From Stenogyne calaminthoides (Eukaryota; Streptophyta; Magnoliopsida; Lamiales; Lamiaceae), in NCBI GenBank assembly GCA_037126765.1, contig JBBCBC010000022.1, forward strand, positions 17,203,758-17,267,757: a stretch of DNA of 64,000 nucleotides, read 5' to 3'. Shown piece after piece: positions 1 to 11,739 of this stretch (positions within the stretch are counted from its first letter, which is position 1; every line of letters begins with the position of its first letter). The translations under genes and the position numbers were made by a program. The notes under the pieces were generated by a model, which saw only the letters and a list, made by a program, of their open reading frames with translations, ran no database searches and was not told the DNA's origin.

Positions 1-1135
1 AAATAAATAACCAAGTGGGAGATTTCTTGAATTTAATGGGATACTCTTGTATTCCAAGAATACTTATCTTCATTCCACAACAAAATTCAAAGAAAACCTT
101 TCTCCCTCTTTTATTTATTATTTTTGAAAAATAGGAAAATTAGGCAACAAAATTTATATTAATTTTAAACACCTTTTTCAATTATTGGACTTTATGTTTG
201 GGCTACTTGAGGGGCCTTTAGGAGAATTAATATTGGACCTTCCAATGGATCTTGAATTATCAATATTGAGCCACAACATTATTCAAGCCCATAAATATTA
301 ATTAATCCCACTACATAATTAATATTGCACTATCCATCTTAACCCATATTACTGTTAATATGGTTCCCGGTTATTATTTCTCGTGTTTAAGATTATCTAG
401 CCCATTAATTAATTCAAGCCACTGAAATAGTTTTCCATTAGTTAATATCTTTTGTCCTTGGTTAAGGAACGATTCAACATTATTATCCATACCGGAAACT
501 AGTTCCACTTGCAAGATTTGGTATGATAAATCTTATGAACCTCCCAAGGGGGCAAATCGAACAAGCGTACTTGCACACGATTCTTCGTATTAAATCTTAG
601 CAATCGCATGTGACCAATAATATTGCCCAAAATATAAAGTATTGAATCTAATTGATTCTCTACCTGTCATAAGTCAAAGCAATAATTACTAACCACACAC
701 GATCCTATTTAAGGGACGAAGATTAAGAAATAAGGAACCACTGAGGTCTAATTCTTCCTAGTTCAGTGCAGAAGAATTTATCCTCCTGTAGGTCCTATTT
801 AGTGCATCAGTCATGCACTAGCGTAATCTCTTGGTCAAGACAAGTCAATCTGAGCCTTACACTTCAACCTTTCACGATGGGTTGTTCATTTCCATCTAGG
901 TCGTGAATAGCGTACTTTTAGTTACAAGGGACTGTTAATTTAATCTTCGGTGATCTGGTATCACTAAATTAACTACAAAGTAACACGTACTATTTATTGA
1001 ACAATTATGCAGTAAATATATGTAACATTCAATGATATTTAAAGCATCAATGATAAATAATTTATTTCAGTAAATAAGACAGAAATTCAGTTTGGTTATA
1101 CATAGTAAAAGCATACTTTTCAATATAACACCAAC
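1..1135 (-). mobile_element. LTR of family E, reverse strand, cut by window start
   Basis: Read on the minus strand, the element begins at 1135 with TGTTGGTGTT, a standard plant LTR start. The same sequence recurs in the same orientation from about 63250 to the window end, starting with the shared stretch around ACCAAGTGGGAGATTTCTTG. At 1135/1136 it abuts the middle of a copia reverse-transcriptase frame, so it is an LTR inserted into, or recombined with, element A1. The adjoining bases AGTGG may be its target duplication; the partner lies outside the window. I see no coding frame in it. Superfamily is not determined, because no internal domain is linked to it. Confidence 0.7.
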
Positions 1136-2549
1136 AAGTGGCAAAGTACAAACCTAAAAAGCTAGGTTGGTGGCGAAGGGTTATAGTCAACGCGAAGGCA
1201 TTGACTATGATGAGACCTTCTCAGTAGTTGCAAAGATCAAGTCCATTTGAATTTTACATGCGATAGCAGTACACTGTGATTATGAGATTTGACAGATGGA
1301 CGTCAAAATAGCTTTCCTCAATGGAGACATTGATAAGGAAATGTTTATGACTCAACCGGAAGGTTTCACATCTAAGTCAAATCCTAATCTAGTATGCAAG
1401 CTAAAGATATCTATTTATGGATTGAAGCAAGCTTCTAGGAGTTGGAATATCCGATTTGATGAAGCTATCAAGTCTTTTGACTTCATCAGAAATTCAGAAT
1501 ATCCTTGTATTTATTGTAAACACAACGGGAAGAATATTGTTTACATAATCGTGTATGTCAATGACACATTGATCTTGAGAAACAATATCCCGTTAATACA
1601 TCCGTTGTAAATTAGTTATCGAAGACCTTCATGGTGAAGGATCTTTGTGAAGCCTGCTACATCTTAGGGATCAAGATCCAAAGGGATAGATCCAGAAGGA
1701 TGTTGAGGCTGTCACAGTCCACCTATGTAGACAAGGTGTTGAAGCGTTTTGCGATAGAGAACTCTAAGAGAGGATCTCTACCGGAAAATCATGGGATAAG
1801 CTGTCAAAGAAGGATTGTCCTTCTGTTGAAGTTGATATCAAGCACATGAAATATGTCCCATATGCATATGCATTTGGGTCAATCATGTACGCCATGACTT
1901 GCACTAGGCCAAACGTGGCCTACGCTGTCAACATCACTGGTAGATACCAACAGAATCCGGGTGAGTCTCACTGTATTTCTGTCAAGACCATTTTAAAGTA
2001 TCTTAGACGAACTAAAGAATGTTTCCTTGTCTATAGTGGATAGTCAGAACCAGTAGTGACTGGTTATGCTGAAGCAAGTTTTCAATCCGACTATGATGAT
2101 TACAAATCACAGTAAGGATACGTTTCACTCTCAATAATGAGGCGGTCAGTTAGAATAGTTCCAGGCAAAAGGACCGAAAATTCAACAATCGAAGTTGAGT
2201 ACATTGCTGTATCAGAAGCCTCAAGGAGGTTGTCTGGATTTTATAGTTCTTAAGAGAACAAGGGGTCGTTCCGAGTGCCAATTGTCTAATAAAGTTTTTA
2301 TTGAGACAACACTGGTGAGATTGCGCAAGCAAAGGAACCGAGATCAACAAGCATAAATGAGCATGTACCAAAACTTATCATTTGATCCGAGAGATCATAA
2401 CGATAGGAGAAATAGAATTAAAATGTATTCCCACATATTTAATTTGGAAGATCATTTCACCAAAACACTGAGTGTTCATGTACACACTAGACATTTGATG
2501 GTCTAGGGGTTAGACATGTAGGTGATTGACTCAAGTCCAAGTGGGAGAT
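1136..2549 (+). pseudogene. Copia-A copy A1: RT and RNase H remnant
   Basis: This is the 3' half of a Ty1/copia pol gene, cut at its 5' side by LTR E. The reverse transcriptase part (about 1140-1610) contains KARLVAKGYSQ, DVKIAFLNGDID and YGLKQASRSW. The catalytic YVDD box reads YVND at 1554-1565. A stop interrupts the frame at about 1250 and another precedes the 1631 segment. The RT connection (1631-2043) and RNase H (about 2046-2400, with decayed EVEYIAVSEA) follow in shifted frames. It runs straight into the polypurine tract and the LTR at 2550, which it shares with element A2. It is dead as a polyprotein: several stops, frameshifts, and no gag, protease or integrase. Confidence 0.85.
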
Positions 2550-4149
2550 TGTTAGTGTTAGTTTCCTAGAGACAATCCATTATAAGGACATAATACTCGA
2601 TGATATTCAGTTTGGTTTAATATTATAGTTCATTTAAATGTATGGCAATACACTTGTTTGAATATTATGTTTGATTGTTTGCATTTATTCATATAAGTGT
2701 TCCCATGAGTCATTGCTGTCATTGAGGTTGTGAGAACAAAGATGACTTAAACATGACTCTCAAATAGCCCCGATCAAGGATCATCAAGAATGGGATATTG
2801 ATGATGCAATGGAGATTGGTGTGCGATCTGCATCATACTCTTATAGAGTGTAGCAAGATCTCACTTACTACAAGATACTAGGTATCTCATGATGGATGCA
2901 CAAATACCTTAGAGGGTATTGGTATACCCATCCGAGAAACCGTTTGATGTATTTCCACTATATGTGTCTATGGGTGTCTCGGTTAGTGGGAGCGATGTGA
3001 TACTCCTTTGACTTGAGGTCAATACGCACGACATGTGTGGAGTGATGAACTTTGACCATGACCAATGCTTGCACCCTTCCATGGGTAGATACGACTTGGA
3101 TTGGGTTCATCACGAAGTGCATGTGCGTGGTAGTTGAGCCAAGAATATGATTCATTCATCAATGTTGATTTAGAGAGAATACTCATCTTTTCATCATAAT
3201 TGGATCAAAGTCATCGGCCAATGCACGTCAACTTAGACTTTGTGGCTAAGTGTGACATACATGATCAATTAGTGATTAGAGATAAATTGATTAAGTTATT
3301 TGAATAGACACTTCTTCATGTTCAAGACTAATCGAATATTCGTGAATGAAAGGAGGAAATCGTAATAGCTCATGTTTCAGTTACATGTAGTTGCACGTTT
3401 CTCGCAACGTACCTCATATATTGAGAATGTCTGATTTATTGTCTAGGGTTCAATTAAGACCATTAGTTTGACTAATCGCTTGATATATGAGGTTCTATGA
3501 GTCACACAACAAGTAGTTCTCTTTTACGGATTATAGTTTGTTGATTAAATTTTAAATTGGATTTAATATTTAATTTATGGAGAATTAATTAATAATAGAT
3601 TAATTTGAAATTAGTTATTATTATTGTTTAATTAAATTGAATTTAATTAAATAGGAATTCTCAATAATAATATATGGTATATTATTGTAGGATTTAATAT
3701 ATATGGAATCAAATCGTAGAGATTTGACATAGATGGAATTTAAATCCGTAGAGATTTATATTTAGGGAATTAAATTAAAGGGATATAATTTAATTAATGA
3801 TTAGGGATTTTATTTCCCAATCAGGCTAGCTTAAGATTTAAGCTGAGCCTCCCTATATATACAAGCTCTTGGGAATTCACAAACTACGTTAATTCATATT
3901 TTCTCCATAAGATCTAGAATTAGAATTTTCCTAGCAAATTCATCTCGGGATTCAACACTGGCAAATCCGTGCAAGTCCGTGATTGGGGATTACGTGGATA
4001 CCATAGTAGAGAAAATTGTATACGAATTACTGTAAGAATTCTGTTTATGTTTACTCGTATTTAATTATGCAATTAATTTTTCATTGTTGGTGAACTGTTT
4101 ATTTCCGCTGCGCATTTATTACGTGTTTATGTGCCTCTAAATTCCTACA
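2550..4149 (+). repeat. LTR A (5' LTR of A2, 3' LTR of A1)
   Basis: The 1600-bp LTR runs from TGTTAGTGTTAG to CTAAATTCCTACA and is matched along its length by 10140-11739. It follows the polypurine tract AAGTGGGAGAT of A1 and is followed by the primer-binding site of A2, so it serves both units. The last ACA of this copy reads CCTACA, while the other copy reads CCAACA. Confidence 0.9.
3854..3861 (+). promoter_or_regulatory. TATA box of LTR A
   Basis: CCTATATATACAAG lies about 290 bp before the LTR end and is conserved in the 3' LTR (about 11444-11451) and in other LTR A fragments. This is the expected place for the retrotransposon core promoter. The assignment is by position and motif only. 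Confidence 0.55.
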
Positions 4150-4150
4150 G

Positions 4151-4162
4151 TGGTATCAGAGC
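4151..4162 (+). other. Primer-binding site, initiator tRNA-Met type
   Basis: TGGTATCAGAGC sits one base after the LTR end at 4149. This is the standard minus-strand primer-binding site of Ty1/copia elements, complementary to the 3' end of initiator tRNA-Met. Confidence 0.9.
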
Positions 4163-6255
4163 TTCATGCTCTTGATTAATTGCATAAGTTCTATGAATTT
4201 TTTTTATAAAACTGGGTACGGCCGTGTTCAAATCGACTGCACCAATTAATTTTGTGGGTACTGCTCTATTTGTTTTGTGCTTTATTTGTTTGGTCTTGTT
4301 AACAAACACACACACCCACACTCGTCTCTCTCGCCTGAAATTAGGGTTTTCTGAAAATCCCTTTTGCCCAGCCCCATTTTGTCTCGCGTCGATTTCGCAT
4401 TCCCTTCGAGCATCCTCAGCGTCGCTCGAGTCGGCGGCCTAGCGCCGTGACTCGATACTTCCTCGCGATGCCGCATCGAAGCGAAATCCAAACGGGTCAG
4501 ACCCACGGCGACGTGACTTGGTTCAAAGTGATTCTTTTCGAAGTTGGCTGTGTCTCGTCGTCGTAGGCGGTGGCGTCTTCGTTTTGTAATCGATTCATTG
4601 AATATGCCCCTGGTTCGGTGCGATTCGCGGCGGAATGCCATCGCATCGCCTCTTGTCTTCCATCTCGTATCGGTTCACAGGTTGCTTGCTATTTCATTTG
4701 ATGAAATTAGCGATGCACCGCCGTGCGGTTTGCGATCTGCCTATGTCGTCTCTGGTTTGACCTTGGATGGCCTTGTGGGTCTCCCTTGCACACGCTTATG
4801 ACTTCACCGCAGTTAGCCGAAGTCATCCGCGCACCCTAGCGGCGGTGACTTAACTTAGTCGCACGTGTTTACTTGTCGCGTTGAAACATATTACCCGAGT
4901 GGTTTTGATGTTTCTGTTCTAGTACTTGATTGTTCGATCAGTTGGACTTTTCGAACTTGTTGGGAAATCTTGATGAAATTGTTAACTGTTTATGATTAAA
5001 TTGGATTAAATCTGAAAACTGTTAATGGATTGTTGATTTTGATTGTCCCGATTGGAATGGGGTTTCTTTGGGCGATGATGAGGGAGAGGTTGTTGGCAAA
5101 TTGGATTTCGAGCAAGCCCCTCCGTGCAATTTTATAATTTGCACATGAGCTCTCCTCAAATAAATAAATAAAATCTATTTAAAATTTAATTGGATTAAAT
5201 TTTAAAATAGTAATAAAAGTTGGACTTTTTTTCAAAATTATTTAGATTAATTTTATTTTAATAATTTTAAAATCGAATTTAAAATTTGATTTTAAAATTT
5301 ATTTTTAAAAGAATTATTAAATCTCACTAAAACGTATTAGTTGGACTAATGACAGACTTAATTAATTGAATTAATTAAAGGTCAAAATATTAATAATTAT
5401 TAATTATTAAAACTTGATTTTAAAATTGGATTATAAAATTATGGTTTAAATGATTAAACGGGTTATTAATTCCCACTTGGTTAACGTGTTTTATATTCTG
5501 TTAACGTCTTTTACGTCCGCATTATAATTGTTTGGGTAGGCGGTGCCCAATACTTGTCGGACCGTATTATTGTTTGGGTAGACGGCACCCATGTAAGTGT
5601 GAGTCCGTATATAAATCATTTTGGGTAGGCGGCGCCCAATAGTTGCTCAAATGTGATATAGATTAACATGTTGGATCTCGATTAAGCAATTAATACCTCG
5701 CCTTTAAAACGTTCCTCACTAAAATATGGTTTTCTCATTAATTTGATAAGATGTCTTCCATCAAAATTAAAAGTGAACTGGAGATTTCGTTCCAATGAGT
5801 ACTTAAAGACCCTCATCTTTTGCTCGGATCTACATCTAACGGGACTTTTATAGGGACATATAATGTCACCGCTTGATGGTTGTAAACCAACTTAACTTTG
5901 TTTCGCTAGTCCTCGCGGGGAACAAAGGGTAAGTGACGTCAGTCGAACTAGGTTTGACAAACTAGGAATTGCAGTTTTGCAATTGGTTTGGAGACCTACC
6001 AGTTATGCTATTGTAATGATCAGCCCTCGCTGGGATTATGATAGTAGGAATGTGGATCCTAGTCCATTATAATTTATATTAGATATAAATTCGTATTCTT
6101 CTGATGAGGTCGTTGAATATGTGAAAATAATGGAGACAAAATAAACACAAAAGAAAGACCATGTTTATTTTGATTGCTGAATATTGATCATAGGAATTAT
6201 GTGTTTAATTTTTGTTTTATTTTATTTCTCTTGGTTAGTTGAAATGTATAACTGT
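4163..6255 (+). other. Long untranslated leader of A2
   Basis: This 2.1-kb stretch lies between the primer site and gag. Its first 0.7 kb (about 4380-4870) is GC-rich and carries short open frames on both strands that I treat as chance. The rest is AT-rich. The part from about 5460 on aligns with 41230-42010 in copy A3, including the three hairpin units at 5529-5645. I see no retrotransposon protein motif in it. Confidence 0.7.
5529..5645 (+). repeat. Three GGGTAGGCGGCGCCCA-type hairpin units in the leader
   Basis: The motif TTTGGGTAGGCGGTGCCCA occurs three times about 50-57 bp apart (near 5530, 5571 and 5620), each with a short self-complementary TGGG...CCCA stem. The same triplet exists in A3 at about 41300-41420. 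Conservation in two copies points to a property of the family, perhaps leader RNA structure (inference). Confidence 0.6.
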
Positions 6256-6900
6256 TATTGAGATGTGTTTTGGAAACAAACTAAATTGGCTAGGCAAAAT
6301 TTTCTGGACTGACACCGAAACATGTGTTTGGTGCTAAGGCAAGAAAAGATTGAGTACGTATTGGACACGTATATCCCGGTTACCCTTAAAGCTGGTACTC
6401 TGAGGCAGCCTTGTTTGACGTAGCAGCTCAGAAGAAGCATCAAGAGGATGCTTCCCAGGCTCAGTGTGTGATGTTGCTCGGCATGACTCCCGATATACAT
6501 GGGAAACATGAGAAAATGGATCCCTTCTAAATGCTTAAGCATTTGAAGGATCTCTTTGATTATGAATCTCGTTCTGAGATTTATGAAGTGATGAGAGATC
6601 TGTTCAGATGCCAGTTAAGCTAAAGAACGGAAGATTTCACCTCATATGCCAATGTTGATAGGCCTAATTGAGAAACTTGGTAATTTAGGCTTTGAGCTAA
6701 AAGACCAACATTTTCATTTATGTTATCCTCCAGTCGCTCCCGGATTCATATTTTAGCTTCATTGTGAACTATAATATAAATAAGACGGATGCGACCATGC
6801 CTGAACTTCACAACGTGCTCAAGACTTTTGAGTTCACTGTCACTAAGATAGTGTCAAAGGAAGGAGCGGGTAGACAAGGATGTGTGCCTCTACTATAAGT
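6256..6900 (+). pseudogene. Copia-A gag remnant (A2)
   Basis: Translated in shifting frames, this region gives the capsid-type gag of Ty1/copia: segments matching RQEKIEYVLDT, DLFDYESRSEIYEVMRDLF and IGLIEKLGNLGFELK are visible, followed by MPELHNVLKTFE. Frameshifts and in-frame stops break it into pieces shorter than 60 codons. The counterpart in A3 (42040-42350) has about 350 bp deleted. No intact CCHC zinc knuckle remains. In the family, gag packages element RNA into cytoplasmic particles; this copy cannot. Confidence 0.65.
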
Positions 6901-6949
6901 AGAAGAGGGCACTGGAAGAAGGACTATGATGTTCTAGTTGCTAAAAGGA

Positions 6950-7435
6950 ATGCACTAGGTACTTCTAGCACTAGACCATGTATGTTTGTTATTAAGATAA
7001 ACATGTCCACTAATAGCGCTAACTACTTGGTATTGGATACTGGATTTAGCTCTCACATTTGCACTAATGTGAAAGGGCTCATGTGTCATAGGGCAGTTAG
7101 GGCGGGTGAAGTCGTCTTACGCGTGGAAATGGAGAAAGAGTTGCTAACTGAACGTGTGGGGCCTATGTGTTAGACTTACCCTTTGGTTTTAGATTAGAAC
7201 TTAATGATAGTCATCTAGTTCTTTCTATTACTCTCAACATGTAATTGTTGCATTATGGATATGATGTTCTTAATATACAAAATAAAAGACTCAAACTAGT
7301 AATCATGAAAACCGACTTACTTATGGCATTGTAGAACTTGATCATGTAAACGAGAAAAGAATTGCAAGGTTAAGAAAGTTAGACTACTTAACCCCATTCG
7401 ACTATGAGCCTTATAGAGATTGTGAATCTTATCTC
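6950..7435 (+). pseudogene. Copia-A protease and pre-integrase remnant (A2)
   Basis: The open frame 6880-7173 contains NYLVLDTGFSSHICTNVKG. DTG is the active-site triad of the retrotransposon aspartic protease, with the usual S-H-I-C just after it. The frame ends at 7173, where A3 continues, so a frameshift has occurred. The following 260 bp carry the GAG-pre-integrase linker (HVNEKRIARLRKLDYL in another frame). The protease normally cleaves the Gag-Pol precursor. Confidence 0.75.
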
Positions 7436-8071
7436 ATGGGCAAGATGATTAATAGACCCTTTTCTGGGAAAGGGGTGTATGCCAAAGAAGTTCTAGATTT
7501 GATCTACAACGACTTTTGTGGACCATTGCCCACTCTAGCTAGCGGTCACTTCGGCTACTTCATCACTTTTACTGATGATTTCTCTAGATACGGATACGTG
7601 TATCTTATGAAACACAGATCCGAATATTTTGAGAAATTAAAAGAGTTTAAGGCTGAAGTAGTGAAGCAACTTGGTAAGAGTATCAAGACTCTTCGATCAG
7701 ATCGAGGAGGTGAATACCTTAGCCATGAATTCACTGATTACTTGAACTTACATGGAATCCAGTCACAATGGATTACTCCCAGAACACCTCAGATGAACGG
7801 TGTGTCCGAGAGAAGAAATCAAACCCTGTTAGACATGATGAGGTCCATGATGAGCTTTTTTTGTCTTCCAACATTCTTATGGGATACGCGTTACAAACCT
7901 CAATTTACATTCTGGATAGGATTCTATCTGAATCGGTTGAGCATACACCATATGAATCATGGTGTGGCAGGAAGCCAACTTTACACACATCTAACATGGG
8001 GTGAAAAGGGTTACTTTGTGGGATATCCTAAAGAAACTAAAGGATATTACTTCTATCTACCTGAGAAATAA
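7436..8071 (+). pseudogene. Copia-A integrase domain (A2)
   Basis: This is the longest open piece of A2, 211 codons. It carries the rve integrase core with all three acidic positions: D in IYNDFCGP, D in TLRSDRGGEY and E in NGVSERRN, then the pol GEKGYFVGYPKETKGYYFY segment that ends copia integrase. Compared with A3, it has lost a short segment before GEKGYF (about 8000). The HHCC zinc part upstream is eroded. The linker 8072-8640 toward RT contains PLEEL-type sequence and the KWHEAMKFEMDSM start of RT, interrupted by stops. Confidence 0.85.
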
Positions 8072-8640
8072 TCAGTGATTGTTTCTAGGCAGACCAAGTT
8101 CCTCGAAGAAGACTAAACTGATAGAACTTGAAGAAATTCAAGAACAACAAATTAACAAAGTGACTGATATCTTGTCAAAGCAACATGATAAGGAATCAGT
8201 GGGAGCATTCAGCGACTTTCACGGTGGGAGTCTTTCACTAGGTGATCGTCTTTCAGCCAGTGGGAGCGTAATTGGAGTAGGCTTGCCAGTGCAAGAACCT
8301 CCAAGTGGGCTGAATGAGAACAACATAGTTTAAACTCCCGCCCAAGAGGCATCTGAAAGTGTAGCTCTTGAGGACTCTTCGGACATTGATGAAATCGATG
8401 CACCATAAAATTTTTCACGATCAGAATGTACAGCCTGCACAACCACATCTCCGTAAGTATATTAGGAATTTTAATCCGCCCATTAGATACGGTTACCTCT
8501 TGGAGGAACTAGTTAATGTGGACATACTGGATAAGAACAATCCTAATACTTATTCTGAAACAATATCAGATATTGATTCAGGGAAGTGGCATGAAGCCAT
8601 GAAATTCGAGATGGACTCGATGTAAACCAATCAAGTCTAG

Positions 8641-9195
8641 GACTTGGTTGAGTTGCCAAAAGGGGTTAGACCCATATGTTGCGATTGGGTCTTCATGCAA
8701 AAGACCAATGCAAATGGCAAAGTACAAACCTACAAAGCTAGGTTGGTGGGGAAGGGTTATAGTCAACACGAAGGCATTGACTGTGATGAGACCTTCTCAC
8801 TAGTTGCAAAGATCAAGTCTATTTGAATTTTACTTGCGATAGCAGTACACTGTGATTATGAGATTTGACAGATGGACGTCAAAACTAGCTTTCCTCAATG
8901 GAGAAATTGATAATGAAGTGTTTATGACTCAACCGGAAGGTTTCACATCTAAGTCAAATCCTAATCTAGTATGTAAGCTAAAGATATCCATTTATGGATT
9001 GAAGCAAGCTTCTAGGAGTTGGAATATCCGATTTGATGAAGCTATCAAGTCTTTTGACTTCATCAGAAATTCGAAAGATTCTTGTGTTTATTATAAACAC
9101 AACGGGAAGAATATTGTTTTCATAATCGTGTATGTCAATGACACATTGATCTTGAGAAACAATATCCCGTTAATACAGTCCGTTGAAGATTAGTT
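8641..9195 (+). pseudogene. Copia-A reverse transcriptase (A2)
   Basis: The frame 8644-8826 contains KARLVGKGYSQHEGID and ends at a TGA where related copies have CGA (a C-to-T change). The frame resumes at 8852 with KLAFLNGEID, TQPEGFTSKSN, YGLKQASRSW and FIIVYVNDTLIL. The catalytic box is YVND (9131-9142) instead of YVDD, which should abolish polymerase activity. A1 has the same change; A3 does not. Confidence 0.85.
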
Positions 9196-9999
9196 ATCGA
9201 AGACCTTCATGGTGAAGGATCTTTGTGAAGCCTGCTACATCTTCGGGATCAAGATCCAAAGGGATAGATCCGTATGATGTTGAGGTCATCACGATCCACC
9301 TATGTAGACAAGGTGTTGAAGCGTTTTGCGATAGAGAACTCTAAGAGAGGATTTCTACCGGAAAATCATGGGATAAAACTGTCAAAGAAGGATTGTCCTT
9401 ATGTTGAAGTTGATATCATGCACATGAAATATGTCCCATATGCATATGCAATTGGGTCAATCATGTACGCCATGACTTGCACTAGGCCAAACGTGGCCCT
9501 CTGTTGTCAAACATCACCGGGTAGATACCAACAGAATCCCATGTGAGTCTCATCAGATATTCTTTGTCAAGACCATTCTAAAGTATCTTAGACGAACTAA
9601 AGAATGTTTCCTTGTCTATAGTAGACAAATCGAGAACCAAGATGGTATTTGGTTATCTTTGTCATGACGCTTCAATCCTACTATGATGATTACAAATCAC
9701 AGTCAGGTTACGTTTCACTCTCAATAATGAGGCGGTCAGTTGGAATAGTTCCAATCAAAAGGACCAAAAATTTAACAATCGAAGTTGAGTACATTGCTGT
9801 ATCAGAAGCCTCAAGGAGGCTGTCTGGATTTTATAGTTCTTAAGAGAACTAGGGGTAGTTCCGAGTGCCAGTTGTCTAATAAAGTTTTTATTGAGACAAC
9901 ACTGGTGCGATTGAGCATGCAAAGGAACCGAGATCAACATGCATAAACGAGCATGTACCAAGACTTATCATTTGATCTGGGAGATCATAACGATGGGAG
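9196..9999 (+). pseudogene. Copia-A RT connection and RNase H remnant (A2)
   Basis: Pieces in different frames match the end of copia pol: QSTYVDKVLKRFAIENSKRG-like sequence (9280-9360), KYVPYAYAIGSIMYAMTCTRP (9427-9490), then the RNase H segment YKSQSGYVSLSIMRRSVG and EVEYIAVSEAS (9690-9830). At least three frameshifts lie between 9480 and 9680. RNase H would remove the RNA strand from the RNA-DNA hybrid during reverse transcription. Confidence 0.75.
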
Positions 10000-10128
10000 A
10001 AATAAAATTAAAATGTATTCCCACATATTTAATTTGGAAGATCATTTCACCAAAACACTGAGTGTTCATGTACACACTAGGCATTTGATGGTCTAGGGGT
10101 TAGACATGTAGGTGATTGACTCTAGTCC

Positions 10129-10139
10129 AAGTGGGAGAT
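10129..10139 (+). other. Polypurine tract of A2
   Basis: AAGTGGGAGAT immediately precedes the 3' LTR start at 10140, the position of the plus-strand primer. The same sequence precedes the shared LTR at 2550. Confidence 0.8.
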
Positions 10140-11739
10140 TGTTAGTGTTAGTGTCCAAGAGACAATCCATTATAAGGACATAATACTCGATGATATTCAA
10201 TTTGGTTTAATATTATAGTTCATTTAATATTAATGTATGGCAATACACTTGTTTGAATATTATGTTTGATTGTTTGCATTTATTCATATAAGTGTTCCCA
10301 TGAGTCATTCCTGTCATTGAGGTTGTGAGAACTCAGATGACTTAAACATGACTCTCAAATAGCCCCGATCAAGGATCATCAAGAATGGGATATTGATGAT
10401 GCAATGGAGATTGGTGTGCGATCTGCATCATACTCTTAGAGAGTGTAGTAAGATCTCACTTACTACGAGATACTAGGTATCTGCTGATGGATGCACAAAT
10501 ACCTTAGAGGGTATTGGTATACCCATCCGAGAAACCGTTTGATGTATTTCCACTATATGTGTCTACGGGTGTCTCGGTTAGTGGGAGCGATGCGATACTC
10601 CTTTGACTTGAGGTCAATACTCACGACATGTGTGGAGTGATGAACTTTGACCATGACCAATGCTTGCACCCTTCCATGGGTAGATACGACTTGGATTGGG
10701 TTCATCACGAAGTGCATGTGCGTGGTAGTTGAGCCAAGAATATGATTAATTCCTCAATGTGGATTTAGAGAGAATACTCATCTTCTCATCATAATTGGAT
10801 CAAAGTCATTGGCCGATGCACGTCAACTTAGACTTTGTGGCTAAGTGTGACATACATGATCAATTAGTGATTAGAGATAAATTGATTAAGTTATTTGAAT
10901 AGACACTTCATCATGTTCAAGACTAATCGAGTATTCGTGAATGAAAGGAGGAAATCGTAATAGCCCATGTTTCAGTTACATGTAGTTGCACGTTTCTCGC
11001 AACGTACCTAATATATTGAGCATGTCTGATTTATTGTCTAGGGTTCAATTAAGACCGTTAGTTTGACTAATCGCTCGATATATGAGGGCCTATGGGTCAC
11101 ACAACAAGTAGTTACCTTTTATGGATTATAGTTGGTTGATTAAATTTTAAATTGGATTTAATATTTAATTTATGGAGAATTAATTAATAATAGATTAATT
11201 TGGAATTAATTATTATTAATGTTTAATTAAATTAGATTTAATTAAATAGGAATTTCCAATAATAATATATGGTATATTGTTGTAGGATTTAATATATACG
11301 GAATCAAATCGTAGAGATTTGACATAAATGGAATTTAAATCCGTAGAGATTTATATTTAGGGAATTAAATTAAAGAGATTTAATTAATGATTAGGGATTT
11401 TATTTCCCAATCAGGCTAGCTTAAGATTTAAGCTGGGCCTCCCTATATATACAAGCTTTTGGGAATTCACAAACAACGTTAATTCATATTTTCTCCATAA
11501 GATCTAGTGTTAGAATTTTCCTAGCAAATTCATCTCGGGATTCAACACTGGCAAATCCGTGCAAGTCCGTGATTGGGGGTTACGTGGATACCATAGTAGA
11601 GAAAACTGTATACGAATTACTGTAAGAATTATGTTTACGTTTACTCGTATTTAATTATGCAATTAATTGTTCGTTGTTGGTGAACTGTTTATTTCCGCTG
11701 CGCATGTATTACGTGTTTACGTGCCTCTAAATTCCAACA
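10140..11739 (+). repeat. 3' LTR of A2
   Basis: It is 1600 bp long, TGTTAGTGTTAG to AAATTCCAACA, collinear with 2550-4149 with scattered substitutions and small indels. The TATA stretch is at about 11444. The sequence after 11739 (AAAATCACTT) is unrelated to family A, so this is the outer edge of the array. Confidence 0.9.

Larger units (their letters stand above)
2550..11739 (+). mobile_element. Ty1/copia LTR retrotransposon A2 (full length, decayed)
   Basis: The element has two 1600-bp LTRs (2550-4149 and 10140-11739), each TGTTAG...YYWACA and close to identical by eye. An initiator-Met primer site directly follows the 5' LTR and a purine tract precedes the 3' LTR. Between them, in order, are a 2.1-kb leader, gag, protease, integrase, reverse transcriptase and RNase H, the Ty1/copia order. 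Long LTRs, a long leader and RT motifs such as SRSWNIRFDE suggest the Tork/Angela side of copia (inference). All domains carry stops or frameshifts. No target duplication can be paired, because the upstream side is another family A internal region (A1). Confidence 0.9.

Noticed and set aside
4224..4801. Open frames on both strands in the GC-rich leader of A2
   Set aside because: GC-rich sequence yields long frames by chance. They are not shared with A3, and no motif is seen.
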